Shown: piece after piece, positions 1 to 6,317 of the stretch
Position numbering within the stretch: the first letter of the stretch is position 1
How the letters are laid out: each line of letters starts with the position of its first letter
DNA from: Lachnospiraceae bacterium
GTDB lineage: Bacteria; Bacillota; Clostridia; Lachnospirales; Lachnospiraceae
NCBI GenBank assembly: GCA_003446735.1
Contig: DMCJ01000083.1
Span: 1-13,693 of the forward strand
Reading direction: 5' to 3'
DNA: 13,693 bases
Program-made: the position numbers and the translations under genes
The notes under the pieces: generated by a model
Database searches by the model: none
Seen by the model: the letters and a program-made list of their open reading frames with translations, nothing else
What the model was told of the DNA's origin: nothing

Positions 1-494
1 TCTCTCTGTCCTCTTCCGATGGGAACCATTGAGTCAATGGCCTTGATACCGGTCTGAAGAGGAGTATCCACGCTCTGTCTCGTGATAACGCCGGAGGCAA
101 CTCTCTCGATCTTACGATATTTATCTGTCTGAATGGGACCCTTGTCATCGATAGGCTGTCCGAGCGCGTTTACAACACGTCCCACAAGGGCATCGCCGAC
201 AGGAACCTCAACAACTCGACCCGTTGTCTTTACCGTGTCGCCTTCATTGATGTTCTTATGGCTTCCCAAAAGAACGGCACCGACATTGTCCTCCTCTAAG
301 TTCAGCACCATGCCGTATACTTCGCCGGGGAATTCAAGAAGCTCTCCCTGCATCGCATCCGACAGGCCATGAACACGGGCAATACCGTCTGCCACCTGGA
401 TGACCGTTCCGACATCCGACACCTCAAGTGTGGATGCATAGCGCTCTATCTGTTCCTTGATGACCGAACTGATCTCTTCCGGTTTTAAATTCAT
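1..494 (-). CDS. atpA: F1 ATP synthase alpha subunit, N-terminal part (runs off the left edge)
   Basis: This is the first 164 codons of the alpha subunit, a non-catalytic nucleotide-binding subunit of the soluble F1 hexamer that makes or hydrolyses ATP at the inner face of the membrane. The visible part begins MNLKPEEISSVIKEQIERY, the delta-binding N-terminal helix. The beta-barrel domain follows, with IQVADGIARVHGL near residues 32-44 and LLGSHKNINEGD near 74-85. The start of the nucleotide-binding domain follows, with GIKAIDSMVPIGRGQR ending at the edge. The Walker A loop, normally a few residues further on, lies outside the window. The start is the ATG at 494, which has AAGGA a few bases upstream and matches the usual family N-terminus. 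It follows atpH by 40 bases in the same operon. By the usual order, atpG, atpD and atpC should follow. The family assignment is certain; the gene is cut only by the window edge. Confidence 0.97.
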   Translation of the reverse strand, partial: MNLKPEEISSVIKEQIERYASTLEVSDVGTVIQVADGIARVHGLSDAMQGELLEFPGEVYGMVLNLEEDNVGAVLLGSHKNINEGDTVKTTGRVVEVPVGDALVGRVVNALGQPIDDKGPIQTDKYRKIERVASGVITRQSVDTPLQTGIKAIDSMVPIGRGQR

Positions 495-528
495 GGATCC
501 TTACGCACCTTTCCTGTTATTAACGGAC

Positions 529-544
529 CCGCGATCAAACGCGG
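529..544 (-). repeat. Small GC hairpin over the atpH stop codon
   Basis: On the coding strand, CCGCG-TTTGAT-CGCGG forms a perfect 5-bp stem with a 6-base loop. The TGA stop codon of atpH lies in the loop. Two G-T wobble pairs could extend the stem. No U-tract follows, so it is not a Rho-independent terminator. It may affect mRNA stability, processing or coupling between atpH and atpA. The inverted repeat is seen directly; any function is inference. Confidence 0.4.
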
Positions 545-1080
545 ACTTTTAACAGCTGCCGTTTCAGCTCTTCTATCTTGTTGGAAACACTGCTGTCCAC
601 AACACGGTCGCCTATACGGATCACCATGCCGCCGATCAGTGTCTCGTCGACGGAATATTCCGCCTCGATCTCTTTGTAGGATGTAGTGTCAAGAAGCTTC
701 TTTTCGACCTCTTTTTTCTGAGTATCGTTAAGCGGCATGGGTGTCTTTATATGAGCGATACCAATGCCCTTTAACTCCTTGATCTTCTCTGTGAAATATT
801 CAAGGATCTCCCTGATACTGTCAAATCTCCCTTTTTCTTCCACGGTATATAAAAATCCCGTCATCTCATCGGATACTCTTCCCTTAAAGACATCCTCGAT
901 TATCTTTAATTTTTCTTCTTTGATGATCTCCGGATGTGACATGAGACTCAAAAATGCGGGATTTTCATCAAGCACGTTAAGAAGCGCTGTCGCCTCGCTT
1001 AAAAGCTCGTCTTCTTTATGCTTTTCTACGGCAACATCATACAAGGCGTCTCCGTAGGTTCCCGAAATCACCTTTGCCAT
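535..1080 (-). CDS. atpH: F1 ATP synthase delta subunit
   Basis: This 181-residue protein is the delta (OSCP) subunit. It sits on top of F1 and ties the alpha/beta hexamer to the b-subunit stalk so that the stator does not turn. The N-terminal six-helix region starts AKVISGTYGDALYDVA, the standard opening of the family. The C-terminal region holds the conserved stretch around IGGMVIRIGDRVVDSSV (about residues 148-164) followed by the IEELKRQL helix. Length is normal for the family (about 175-185). The ATG at 1080 lies inside the end of atpF, giving a 13-base overlap, with a GGTGAG ribosome site about 6 bases upstream. This layout suggests translational coupling to atpF, which fits since b and delta bind each other. 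Identity is very secure from sequence and gene order. Confidence 0.95.
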   Translation of the reverse strand: MAKVISGTYGDALYDVAVEKHKEDELLSEATALLNVLDENPAFLSLMSHPEIIKEEKLKIIEDVFKGRVSDEMTGFLYTVEEKGRFDSIREILEYFTEKIKELKGIGIAHIKTPMPLNDTQKKEVEKKLLDTTSYKEIEAEYSVDETLIGGMVIRIGDRVVDSSVSNKIEELKRQLLKVRV

Positions 1081-1610
1081 GTGCTCTCACCCATTTCCTT
1101 TAAAGTCTCTTCAACCAAAGCATCCTGAACCGTGGTATCGATGGAGGTCTTAACTACCTTGCCTGCGATAAGGCTGGCGAGAACAACCATTTCTCTCCTT
1201 ACCTCATCGGCAACCTTCTCCTTTTCAAGTTCCGCTTCTTTATTTGCGCGGTCGATGATAAGGGCAGCTTCCTCTTTGGCGCGGGATACTATCTGCTCTT
1301 CGTTCTTAAGAGCTTTTGCCCTCGCCTCGGCTAAGATCTGCTCAGCTTCCTTGTCGATATCCTTAAGTCTTTCTTCGTACTCTTCGCGAAGCTTAGACGC
1401 ATCTTCTTTGTCTTTCCTGGCATCCTCGATGTCTGCTTTTATCCTGTCCTGCCTGTCCTTTAACATCTTTCTGACAGGATTAAAGAGCTTGTTGGATGCG
1501 ATCAGCCACAGGAAGAATATGGCGACTATCATCAGCGCCGAATCCTGCAACAACTGGAAATCCAGATTAAAAAGCCGCGTCATGCCTTCCGCTTCTGCCA
1601 TTAAAATCAA
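1068..1610 (-). CDS. atpF: F0 ATP synthase b subunit
   Basis: This 180-residue protein is subunit b, the peripheral stalk that joins the membrane a subunit to delta and F1. One membrane helix lies near residues 22-42 (DSALMIVAIFFLWLIA). It is followed by the family motif LFNPVRKMLKDRQDRI, then a long charged coiled coil rich in Glu, Lys, Arg and Ala to about residue 150, and a C-terminal delta-binding part. The start is uncertain. A strong AGGAGG sits 8 bases before a TTG at 1610 but 17 bases before the next in-frame ATG at 1601, so ribosome-site spacing favours TTG. The ATG would give 177 residues. A third ATG at 1583 has a badly placed ribosome site. It follows atpE after 41 bases and overlaps atpH by 13. 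Identity is secure; only the start is open. Confidence 0.94.
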   Translation of the reverse strand: MILMAEAEGMTRLFNLDFQLLQDSALMIVAIFFLWLIASNKLFNPVRKMLKDRQDRIKADIEDARKDKEDASKLREEYEERLKDIDKEAEQILAEARAKALKNEEQIVSRAKEEAALIIDRANKEAELEKEKVADEVRREMVVLASLIAGKVVKTSIDTTVQDALVEETLKEMGESTWQR

Positions 1611-1647
1611 AGCCTGCTCCTCCTTTCCCTGCTTTCGTGCAAAGGAT

Positions 1648-1663
1648 CCGCTTAGGTGAGCGG
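1648..1663 (-). repeat. Small GC hairpin at the atpE stop codon
   Basis: On the coding strand, CCGCT-CACCTA-AGCGG is a perfect 5-bp stem with a 6-base loop. The atpE TAA stop straddles the loop and the 3' arm. There is no following U-run, so it is not a standard terminator. Its size and placement match the hairpin at the atpH stop (529-544). It could protect or process the atpE message, whose product is needed in about ten or more copies per complex; that role is inference. Confidence 0.4.
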
Positions 1664-1903
1664 CTTAACGAATAACAGCATAAGTGCGATGAACAGACCG
1701 TAAAGACCTGTGGTCTCGGCAACCGCCTGTCCCAAAAGCATGGTAGAGGTAACGTCCGACTTAGCGCCGGGATTCCTTCCTACTGCCGCAGCTGCATGTC
1801 CTGCTGCGATACCCTGACCTATACCGGGTCCGATACCGGCAATAACTGCAAGTCCGGCACCGATTGCGGAACAGCCTAAGATAAAATTCTCGTTAAATTC
1901 CAT
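1652..1903 (-). CDS. atpE: F0 ATP synthase c subunit (probable Na+-binding type)
   Basis: This 83-residue two-helix hairpin forms the turning c-ring that carries ions through the membrane. Helix 1 (about 8-34) contains the glycine-rich GIGPGIGQG. The polar loop holds RNPGAK (43-48). Helix 2 (about 53-79) holds the ion-binding carboxylate E63 in QAVAETTGLYGL. Q30, V61, E63, T64 and Y68 fall at the places of Q32, V63, E65, S66 and Y70 in the Na+ c-ring of Ilyobacter tartaricus, with Thr in place of Ser. Proton-type c subunits usually lack the Gln and the hydroxyl residue after the Glu. Na+ coupling is therefore the likely reading, though not proven. A very strong ribosome site (AAAGGAGGAGA) precedes the ATG, behind an AU-rich leader, as expected for the most abundant subunit. 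The atpB-atpE gap is 68 bases. Confidence 0.97.
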   Translation of the reverse strand: MEFNENFILGCSAIGAGLAVIAGIGPGIGQGIAAGHAAAAVGRNPGAKSDVTSTMLLGQAVAETTGLYGLFIALMLLFVKPLT

Positions 1904-1971
1904 TGTTGTCTCCTCCTTTAAAAGAGTTATGGTTGTTTATATTTTATAAAATAATTTATAAACTTTCCTGA
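1904..1971 (-). promoter_or_regulatory. AU-rich atpE leader with A/T hairpin and strong ribosome site
   Basis: This atpB-atpE spacer is strongly A+T rich. On the coding strand it holds TTTATAA-ATTATT-TTATAAA, a perfect 7-bp inverted repeat with a 6-base loop (1943-1962). It ends in AAAGGAGGAGACAACA just before the atpE ATG. In E. coli an AU-rich sequence before atpE is known to raise its translation so that c is made in excess over the other subunits. The same role is inferred here from composition and place. No -35 box was seen, so a separate promoter is not claimed. Confidence 0.45.
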
Positions 1972-2700
1972 TCATGAATCGCCGATGGCGTCTGTGATGT
2001 ATGTCATGGTCAGCATACAGAACACGTATGTCTGGATGCAGCCCGAGAACAGATCGAAGTATACGTGGAGCGCTGCGGGCCACGCGAGAGCTATCCACGA
2101 AAGCATTCCGTATACGAGAGCCATTATGGCCGTACCGGATAATATGTTGGCAAAAAGACGCAGGGATAATGAAACGGGAACCGCGATGTCTCCGATGATA
2201 TTGATCGGCGCCCAGAAAGGCCAGGGATCGCAGAGACCCTTTATAAATCCCGATATCTTCTGATACTTTAATTTATTGAATAATATAAGGGTAAATGTGA
2301 TTATCGCAAGCGCGAATGTTACGCCGTAATCCGCTGTCGGAGGACGTAACCCGAAAAGCCCGGATATATTGCTTACAAGGATAAAGATGAACAATGTGCC
2401 GATGTAGTTGGCAAATTTGGCTGCGTTCTTTCCCATAACGCCCTTAACCATATTGTCTAACATCTCAACGATGAGCTCAACTACATTTAAGAAACCTCCG
2501 GGAACTTCGTCTGCTTTTTTCACTGCCTTATTGGCTGCTATGCAGAAACATGTGATAAACAGAAATACAATGAGAAGGCAGACATGCGTGGTGGTGATCC
2601 ACAAAGTCTGACCAAAAAGTTCATATGAAAAGATACCATGTATCATGAAATCAACGTTTTCACCGCCGGACATAAGGATTCCCTGTCCTAAAGTTTCCAT
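1972..2700 (-). CDS. atpB: F0 ATP synthase a subunit
   Basis: This 242-residue, roughly five- to six-helix membrane protein is subunit a, which forms the two half channels beside the c-ring. The key motif is PINIIGDIAVPVSLSLRLFANILSG (about 165-189). R181 in it is the essential arginine (E. coli R210) that meets the c-ring carboxylate. Other hallmarks are the EMLDNMVKG region (79-87) and the FANYIGTLFIFILVSNISGLFG helix (96-117). The start is taken at 2700 because AGGAGGTGAAAAG lies directly before that ATG and atpI ends 4 bases upstream of it. A longer reading from 2742 would overlap atpI by 38 bases with an N-terminus unlike the family. Length is normal. Together with atpE it sets the coupling ion. 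Confidence 0.96.
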   Translation of the reverse strand: METLGQGILMSGGENVDFMIHGIFSYELFGQTLWITTTHVCLLIVFLFITCFCIAANKAVKKADEVPGGFLNVVELIVEMLDNMVKGVMGKNAAKFANYIGTLFIFILVSNISGLFGLRPPTADYGVTFALAIITFTLILFNKLKYQKISGFIKGLCDPWPFWAPINIIGDIAVPVSLSLRLFANILSGTAIMALVYGMLSWIALAWPAALHVYFDLFSGCIQTYVFCMLTMTYITDAIGDS

Positions 2701-2704
2701 CTTT

Positions 2705-3094
2705 TCACCTCCTGAAAATCTTATCCGTGATAGGTGTGGCATAAGCTGCCGCTTTCAGTCCTATCATCCCAACGAAGGCTGTTATCGGATTCCCTATACC
2801 CGTAAGCACGAGAATGCCGAGAACAATAAGTGCTATGCCGTATCTTACAGCCGTTCCCCGTTGCATTTTCTTTACCGCTTCGCTCTCATCTCTGTCCACG
2901 GCATCATTAAGTCCCATTGACATATTGATCGCCCAGAAGACCGCTACCGCTAAGCCGGCCAGAAGCCCCAGGCTGTTATAGAACTTGTTGTCAAAAAAAA
3001 TAAATATAACCGTTCCTGCCAGGATGCAGAATATGATCTCTCCCAGCAAAAGGCCCGGTAATGAGTCATTTATCTTCCGAATTCGTGTCATCAT
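2705..3094 (-). CDS. atpI: ATP synthase protein I-like membrane protein
   Basis: This 129-residue protein has four predicted membrane helices (about 12-33, 40-58, 82-100 and 102-120). A charged link between helices 2 and 3 contains GLNDAVDRDESEAVKK. Its size, helix pattern and position just before atpB fit the ATP synthase subunit I family, which helps assemble the c-ring in several bacteria and is not part of the finished enzyme. The family is poorly conserved, so placement carries much of the weight. The start is taken at the ATG pair 3094/3091, inside the 3' end of atpZ (29-base overlap), suggesting coupled translation. An upstream in-frame ATG at 3148 would nearly double the overlap and add a non-family N-terminus. 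No strong ribosome site is visible before 3094. It ends 4 bases before atpB. Confidence 0.82.
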   Translation of the reverse strand: MMTRIRKINDSLPGLLLGEIIFCILAGTVIFIFFDNKFYNSLGLLAGLAVAVFWAINMSMGLNDAVDRDESEAVKKMQRGTAVRYGIALIVLGILVLTGIGNPITAFVGMIGLKAAAYATPITDKIFRR

Positions 3095-3296
3095 ATATTT
3101 TCTTCGCCATCCGGTAGATATTGGTAAAGCCTGCCAGAGCTCCGGCAAAAAACAGCACGATCGTCATAAATGATGTGCCAAGCTTCCTGTCGATAAAAAT
3201 ACCGGCTAAAGTGCACAGCACTATGGGGACCAGCATATTAAGTCCAAACTGGAATATCATCATGAGAGCCCGGATCACGCTTTTATCATGTCTCAT
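3066..3296 (-). CDS. atpZ: AtpZ/AtpI family two-helix protein, first gene of the atp operon
   Basis: This 76-residue protein has two membrane helices (about 14-34 and 42-62) separated by the short motif IDRKLGTS. It ends in a charged tail (YRMAKKIYDDTNSEDK). The pattern FGLNMLVPIVLCTLAGIFIDRKLGTS matches the small AtpZ/AtpI-type proteins that head atp operons in Firmicutes. They have been linked to Mg2+/Ca2+ handling or c-ring assembly. The start at 3296 gives the usual family N-terminus, but there is no ribosome binding site before it. Instead a TATAAT box ends 6 bases upstream, so the message is predicted to be leaderless. The internal ATGs at residues 12-13 also lack a ribosome site and would cut into helix 1. 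Family assignment is good from motif and position; exact role is not certain even in the family. Confidence 0.85.
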   Translation of the reverse strand: MRHDKSVIRALMMIFQFGLNMLVPIVLCTLAGIFIDRKLGTSFMTIVLFFAGALAGFTNIYRMAKKIYDDTNSEDK

Positions 3297-3302
3297 TTCA
3301 CA

Positions 3303-3331
3303 ATTATACTAATTTTTCGCCTCGATGTCTA
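3303..3331 (-). promoter_or_regulatory. Sigma-A promoter of the atp operon
   Basis: On the minus strand, TAGACA (3331-3326; one mismatch to TTGACA), a 17-base spacer and a perfect TATAAT (3308-3303) form a near-consensus promoter in the 65-base gap before atpZ. The start point expected about 7 bases after the -10 box falls at or next to the A of the atpZ ATG at 3296. This is probably the main promoter of the ATP synthase operon. The boxes are seen directly; use and start point are inference. Confidence 0.72.
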
Positions 3332-3361
3332 CAAAAAATGTACTTTTTGCCCGCATTTTCT

Positions 3362-5071
3362 TTAAGTGCGCTTTTTGATGCAGACCAGAAATGCCCAGGC
3401 CGTCACGAACATCATCGGATAGCTGTACTGGATGAAAGATGCCGGCGCGGTAAGGAATATCACCCCTTCGCGGGCAAGCAGGGATAAAAGTGTTACTGCG
3501 ATAAACCAATTCTTTTTTATGATGGATATGACAAGCGAGACGATGAGGATCACGAGCATGGGAATATATGCTTCTCCTCCGGCTGCAAAAAGGAATTTCG
3601 CGATCTTATCCGTACCGTTTATATCAAGTCTCTTGTTTCCGTCTATCAGGACAAGTCCGTAGTCCCTGTCGCCGGAATAGAGCGCATACTGCGAAGTCTC
3701 TACCGGCTTCATTCCCATTACAAGACCGGGATCATAGTCATATATCCCGTTCGTTATGAGGAATAACTGTATCCTCTCAGCGATATACAGATCAAGGTTA
3801 TGGTATATCATCCTGAACGCACTTTTAAGATAATCGCTCTGTGTTTTCGCATCGGCTAAGGTCTGCGTATAAGCGCCCGAATTCTTATCGGAATTATATC
3901 TGTGGAATGCGGTGCATGAGAGCGTCTCATAGCTTAAATAATCAAGTTTTACTATCTTATTGATATTCTCAAGATCTTCCTCTGCGCCGGGATAAGTCTG
4001 GTCTCTGTGTATGATAAGAGAAAGAGGTCTTACCGTAGCAAGGATCAGATAATCACTGCCGTAATACTTTTCTTCGCCTGTTGTCTGCGGGATCTTTATA
4101 ACGGAAAATGCAAGAGCAAAAACAACGAAGAAGATAAGACTTGCCACCTTGGCAGACTGCTTTCTTTTTCCGTTTTGTAAAGGCTCTGACCTTCTTTCTT
4201 CGCCGGCCTTAAAATCCTCTTCGAACGGATCCCTTTCGTCATCAAATAAAGCTGCATCTCCGGTTTTTTGATCGCTGTTTTCTTCAACCGGCTTTTTCTT
4301 TTTATCCGGTACCATCAAAGAATAAGGCACAAGGAATATGCAAAAAAATATAAGGACTATCCCTTCACTTCTCCATAAGCATAATACAGCTGCGAGGATC
4401 GAAAGGATCACTGTCTTTTTTACGGGTACTTCATCCCTGTCAGCCCTGTGAAGAACATCATAATACATATATGCAAAAAAGATGAGGAAGACCGGCGCGT
4501 ATAAAACGGGTCTGAAACACATCAGCGCCGAAAGAAGCGTAAATGGCAGGACGGAAAAGATAAGCATCAGCTTTCCGTCTTTCATATAAAGATAGGTGCT
4601 TACCGCAGCCAGGATACAACAGTTAAGCAAAAACGGCGCTACGGATGCGGGCACTATGGTCATAGCCGTCATGAAATAAAGCGAAGTAAGATAGTTATGC
4701 CAGTATACCGGAAGAAACCTGGTCGCATATCCGAAGATCACGGCATCATCGCTCATATAATATCCGGGATAACTTGCGAAAAACAGGATAAGATATATCG
4801 CCAGGGTCCCGAAGAAAACATACCAGGATCTGTCATACCTCCTCCTTATCTTCGAAAGAAAAAGAAAACCGAAGTAATAAACACAAAAAGCGAGCACCTT
4901 GGAAAGGATGCTCATTACGGGTGCCATCGAATAATCCTTCGGAAGAGATGCCATGTTAAGTTCGTCTGTGGTGAATATCTTTCCGGACGAAATAACACTC
5001 CCCGTCCAAAAGGCAAGGGAGATGACAAATATCTCTATCTGAGTTTTGTATTTGTTGAAGAATCCGGTCAT
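3362..5071 (-). CDS. Large multi-pass membrane protein, GT-C-like, family unassigned
   Basis: This 569-residue protein has about ten or more membrane helices. I do not recognise its exact family. Features resemble GT-C transferases that use lipid-linked sugars: an acidic first-loop motif YPGYYMSDDA (101-110), an LWRSEG motif (232-237) like the arginine-Glu-Gly motif of GT39-like proteins, and PASFIQYSYPM near the last helix (543-553). Two parts look soluble: a strongly charged segment at about 256-308, probably cytoplasmic, and a long region at about 328-495, probably outside the membrane. The ATG at 5071 has AGGA 8 bases upstream and lies 4 bases after the stop of the Gpi18-like gene, so the two are surely co-transcribed. 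The stop is followed by the atp promoter with no clear terminator. A glycan or envelope polymer role is inference; no donor or acceptor can be named. Confidence 0.7.
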   Translation of the reverse strand: MTGFFNKYKTQIEIFVISLAFWTGSVISSGKIFTTDELNMASLPKDYSMAPVMSILSKVLAFCVYYFGFLFLSKIRRRYDRSWYVFFGTLAIYLILFFASYPGYYMSDDAVIFGYATRFLPVYWHNYLTSLYFMTAMTIVPASVAPFLLNCCILAAVSTYLYMKDGKLMLIFSVLPFTLLSALMCFRPVLYAPVFLIFFAYMYYDVLHRADRDEVPVKKTVILSILAAVLCLWRSEGIVLIFFCIFLVPYSLMVPDKKKKPVEENSDQKTGDAALFDDERDPFEEDFKAGEERRSEPLQNGKRKQSAKVASLIFFVVFALAFSVIKIPQTTGEEKYYGSDYLILATVRPLSLIIHRDQTYPGAEEDLENINKIVKLDYLSYETLSCTAFHRYNSDKNSGAYTQTLADAKTQSDYLKSAFRMIYHNLDLYIAERIQLFLITNGIYDYDPGLVMGMKPVETSQYALYSGDRDYGLVLIDGNKRLDINGTDKIAKFLFAAGGEAYIPMLVILIVSLVISIIKKNWFIAVTLLSLLAREGVIFLTAPASFIQYSYPMMFVTAWAFLVCIKKRT

Positions 5072-5075
5072 ATGG

Positions 5076-6281
5076 TTATTCCTGTTTCGTCTCCTGCAAG
5101 CTAAAGGTCTTATAGATCATGAACATCATGATAAAGAGCATCGCAAGCGAAAGTACCGGGAACGGGATCAGTTTCTCTTTATCATAATTATAATAATACC
5201 CGTATGTGATGAACGTAACGAGTATCTGCGTTACCGGGACCCAGAAAAATCTGATGTTCAAAACTGCGATCAGTATTGCGATGATCTCTATGAAATAGCC
5301 GTATCTTTCGTGCATCTGAGGAAGGAAATACAGTGCGAGCGCACCTTCGCAGTAGACGATCATAAGGAGCAAAGACGGTGTCAGTTTTTCATTCAAAAGC
5401 TTTAATATGACGGCGGTCATAAAGAGTAAGAGCACGCATACCGCGAAGATTATACCGGTTTTCGAATACCAGTCGGTAAGATTGAATTCTCCTATGATGT
5501 AATAAATGTTAGGATACTTCAGTGAAAGGCGCTCGGAATATTCCTCCGCCTGTCCGAAATAGATCGAAAGAAGCTGCGTAAACGGTCTGCCTGCGATCCA
5601 TGCCGGTATTATACTTATGAAATATATGGCCGGGATAAGTACAAATTCCCATGTTTTGGTTTTCTTAAAGAGCCAGAGCAGGATGATGACCGGCAGATAT
5701 AAAAATGTCTGCATCTTAAACGCAAATGCGATCCCGAAGAATATCATCGCCGGAGTCGACCTGTCTTTTAAGATAAATAAAAGTGTCAGAAGCAAAAATG
5801 ATGTGTAGATCGAATCGCACTGCCCCCACATCGAGCTGTTGGAAATGACTACCGGCGAAAGCCACACGATCGCACCGGCCATAACTGCTAAGGTTTTGCT
5901 TTCCTTTATCTCGTAAATTATAAGACCTGAAACTGCGGCACATACGACATCAAACGCGATCGAAATGATCTTAAGCGCAGTCATCCTGTTCATGCCGGTC
6001 TTAACTGTGATCCACATAAGATAAAGATAAGATGGTGCATAATCATAGAAGTCACCTGCTAACGCCTTAAATCCGTTTACATCAAGTTCATTCATCCACG
6101 CTTCCCAGAAGAGCGAATAATCTCTGGAAATATAGGGCATGAAAGCTCTTCTTAAAACAAGTCCGAGGATAAAGGCAAGCGATGCCATGATGATAAGGAT
6201 CACATCCTTATTCTCGCCGACAAAACGTATGCCTTTTTCATTATCTTTTCCGTTTTCTTTTTTATCAGTTTCTTTATCCAT
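5076..6281 (-). CDS. Gpi18-like (COG5542) GT-C membrane glycosyltransferase
   Basis: This protein of 401 residues has about ten membrane helices and a short charged N-terminus (MDKETDKKENGKDNEKG). Several motifs recall the bacterial Gpi18-related mannosyltransferase group: SRDYSLFWEAW in the first loop (D54, likely catalytic), SSMWGQCDSIYTSF (about 149-162), FKMQTFLYLP (about 188-197) and PQMHERYGYF (about 321-330). Such enzymes take a sugar from a polyprenyl-phosphate carrier on the outer face of the membrane; sugar and acceptor are not known here. The start is uncertain. ATG 6281 lies 7 bases after a perfect TATAAT and would begin a leaderless message. ATG 6290 overlaps that box and has only a distant GGGG. 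A TTG at 6317 is possible but lacks a ribosome site. It ends 4 bases before the 569-residue gene. Confidence 0.78.
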   Translation of the reverse strand: MDKETDKKENGKDNEKGIRFVGENKDVILIIMASLAFILGLVLRRAFMPYISRDYSLFWEAWMNELDVNGFKALAGDFYDYAPSYLYLMWITVKTGMNRMTALKIISIAFDVVCAAVSGLIIYEIKESKTLAVMAGAIVWLSPVVISNSSMWGQCDSIYTSFLLLTLLFILKDRSTPAMIFFGIAFAFKMQTFLYLPVIILLWLFKKTKTWEFVLIPAIYFISIIPAWIAGRPFTQLLSIYFGQAEEYSERLSLKYPNIYYIIGEFNLTDWYSKTGIIFAVCVLLLFMTAVILKLLNEKLTPSLLLMIVYCEGALALYFLPQMHERYGYFIEIIAILIAVLNIRFFWVPVTQILVTFITYGYYYNYDKEKLIPFPVLSLAMLFIMMFMIYKTFSLQETKQE

Positions 6282-6288
6282 AAGACTC

Positions 6289-6317
6289 ATTATAATCCAA
6301 GAAACCCCTTTTATCAA
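6289..6317 (-). promoter_or_regulatory. Sigma-A promoter inside the membrane-protein cluster
   Basis: On the minus strand, TTGATA (6317-6312; one mismatch to TTGACA), a 17-base spacer and a perfect TATAAT (6294-6289) directly follow the TAA stop of the GT39-like gene. The -10 box ends 7 bases before ATG 6281, so transcription should start at or within a few bases of that codon. It would let the two downstream membrane proteins be expressed apart from the galactoside operon. Boxes are seen; activity is inference. Confidence 0.6.

Noticed and set aside
1132..1659. A 175-codon plus-strand frame opposite atpF
   Set aside because: Its Ser-rich, low-complexity product is the expected mirror of the Glu/Lys/Arg-rich b-subunit coiled coil, not a real protein.
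2701..2742. Longer N-terminus for atpB
   Set aside because: It would overlap atpI by 38 bases, and the AGGAGG site is placed for the ATG at 2700.
3333..3360. Possible Rho-independent terminator after the 569-residue gene
   Set aside because: The GC stem is only about 4 bp, and the A/T stem (CAAAAA/TTTTTG) lacks a GC core.
3309..3509. A 66-codon minus-strand frame overlapping the end of the 569-residue gene and the atp promoter
   Set aside because: It overlaps a well-supported gene in another frame, covers the promoter, and has no recognisable protein features.
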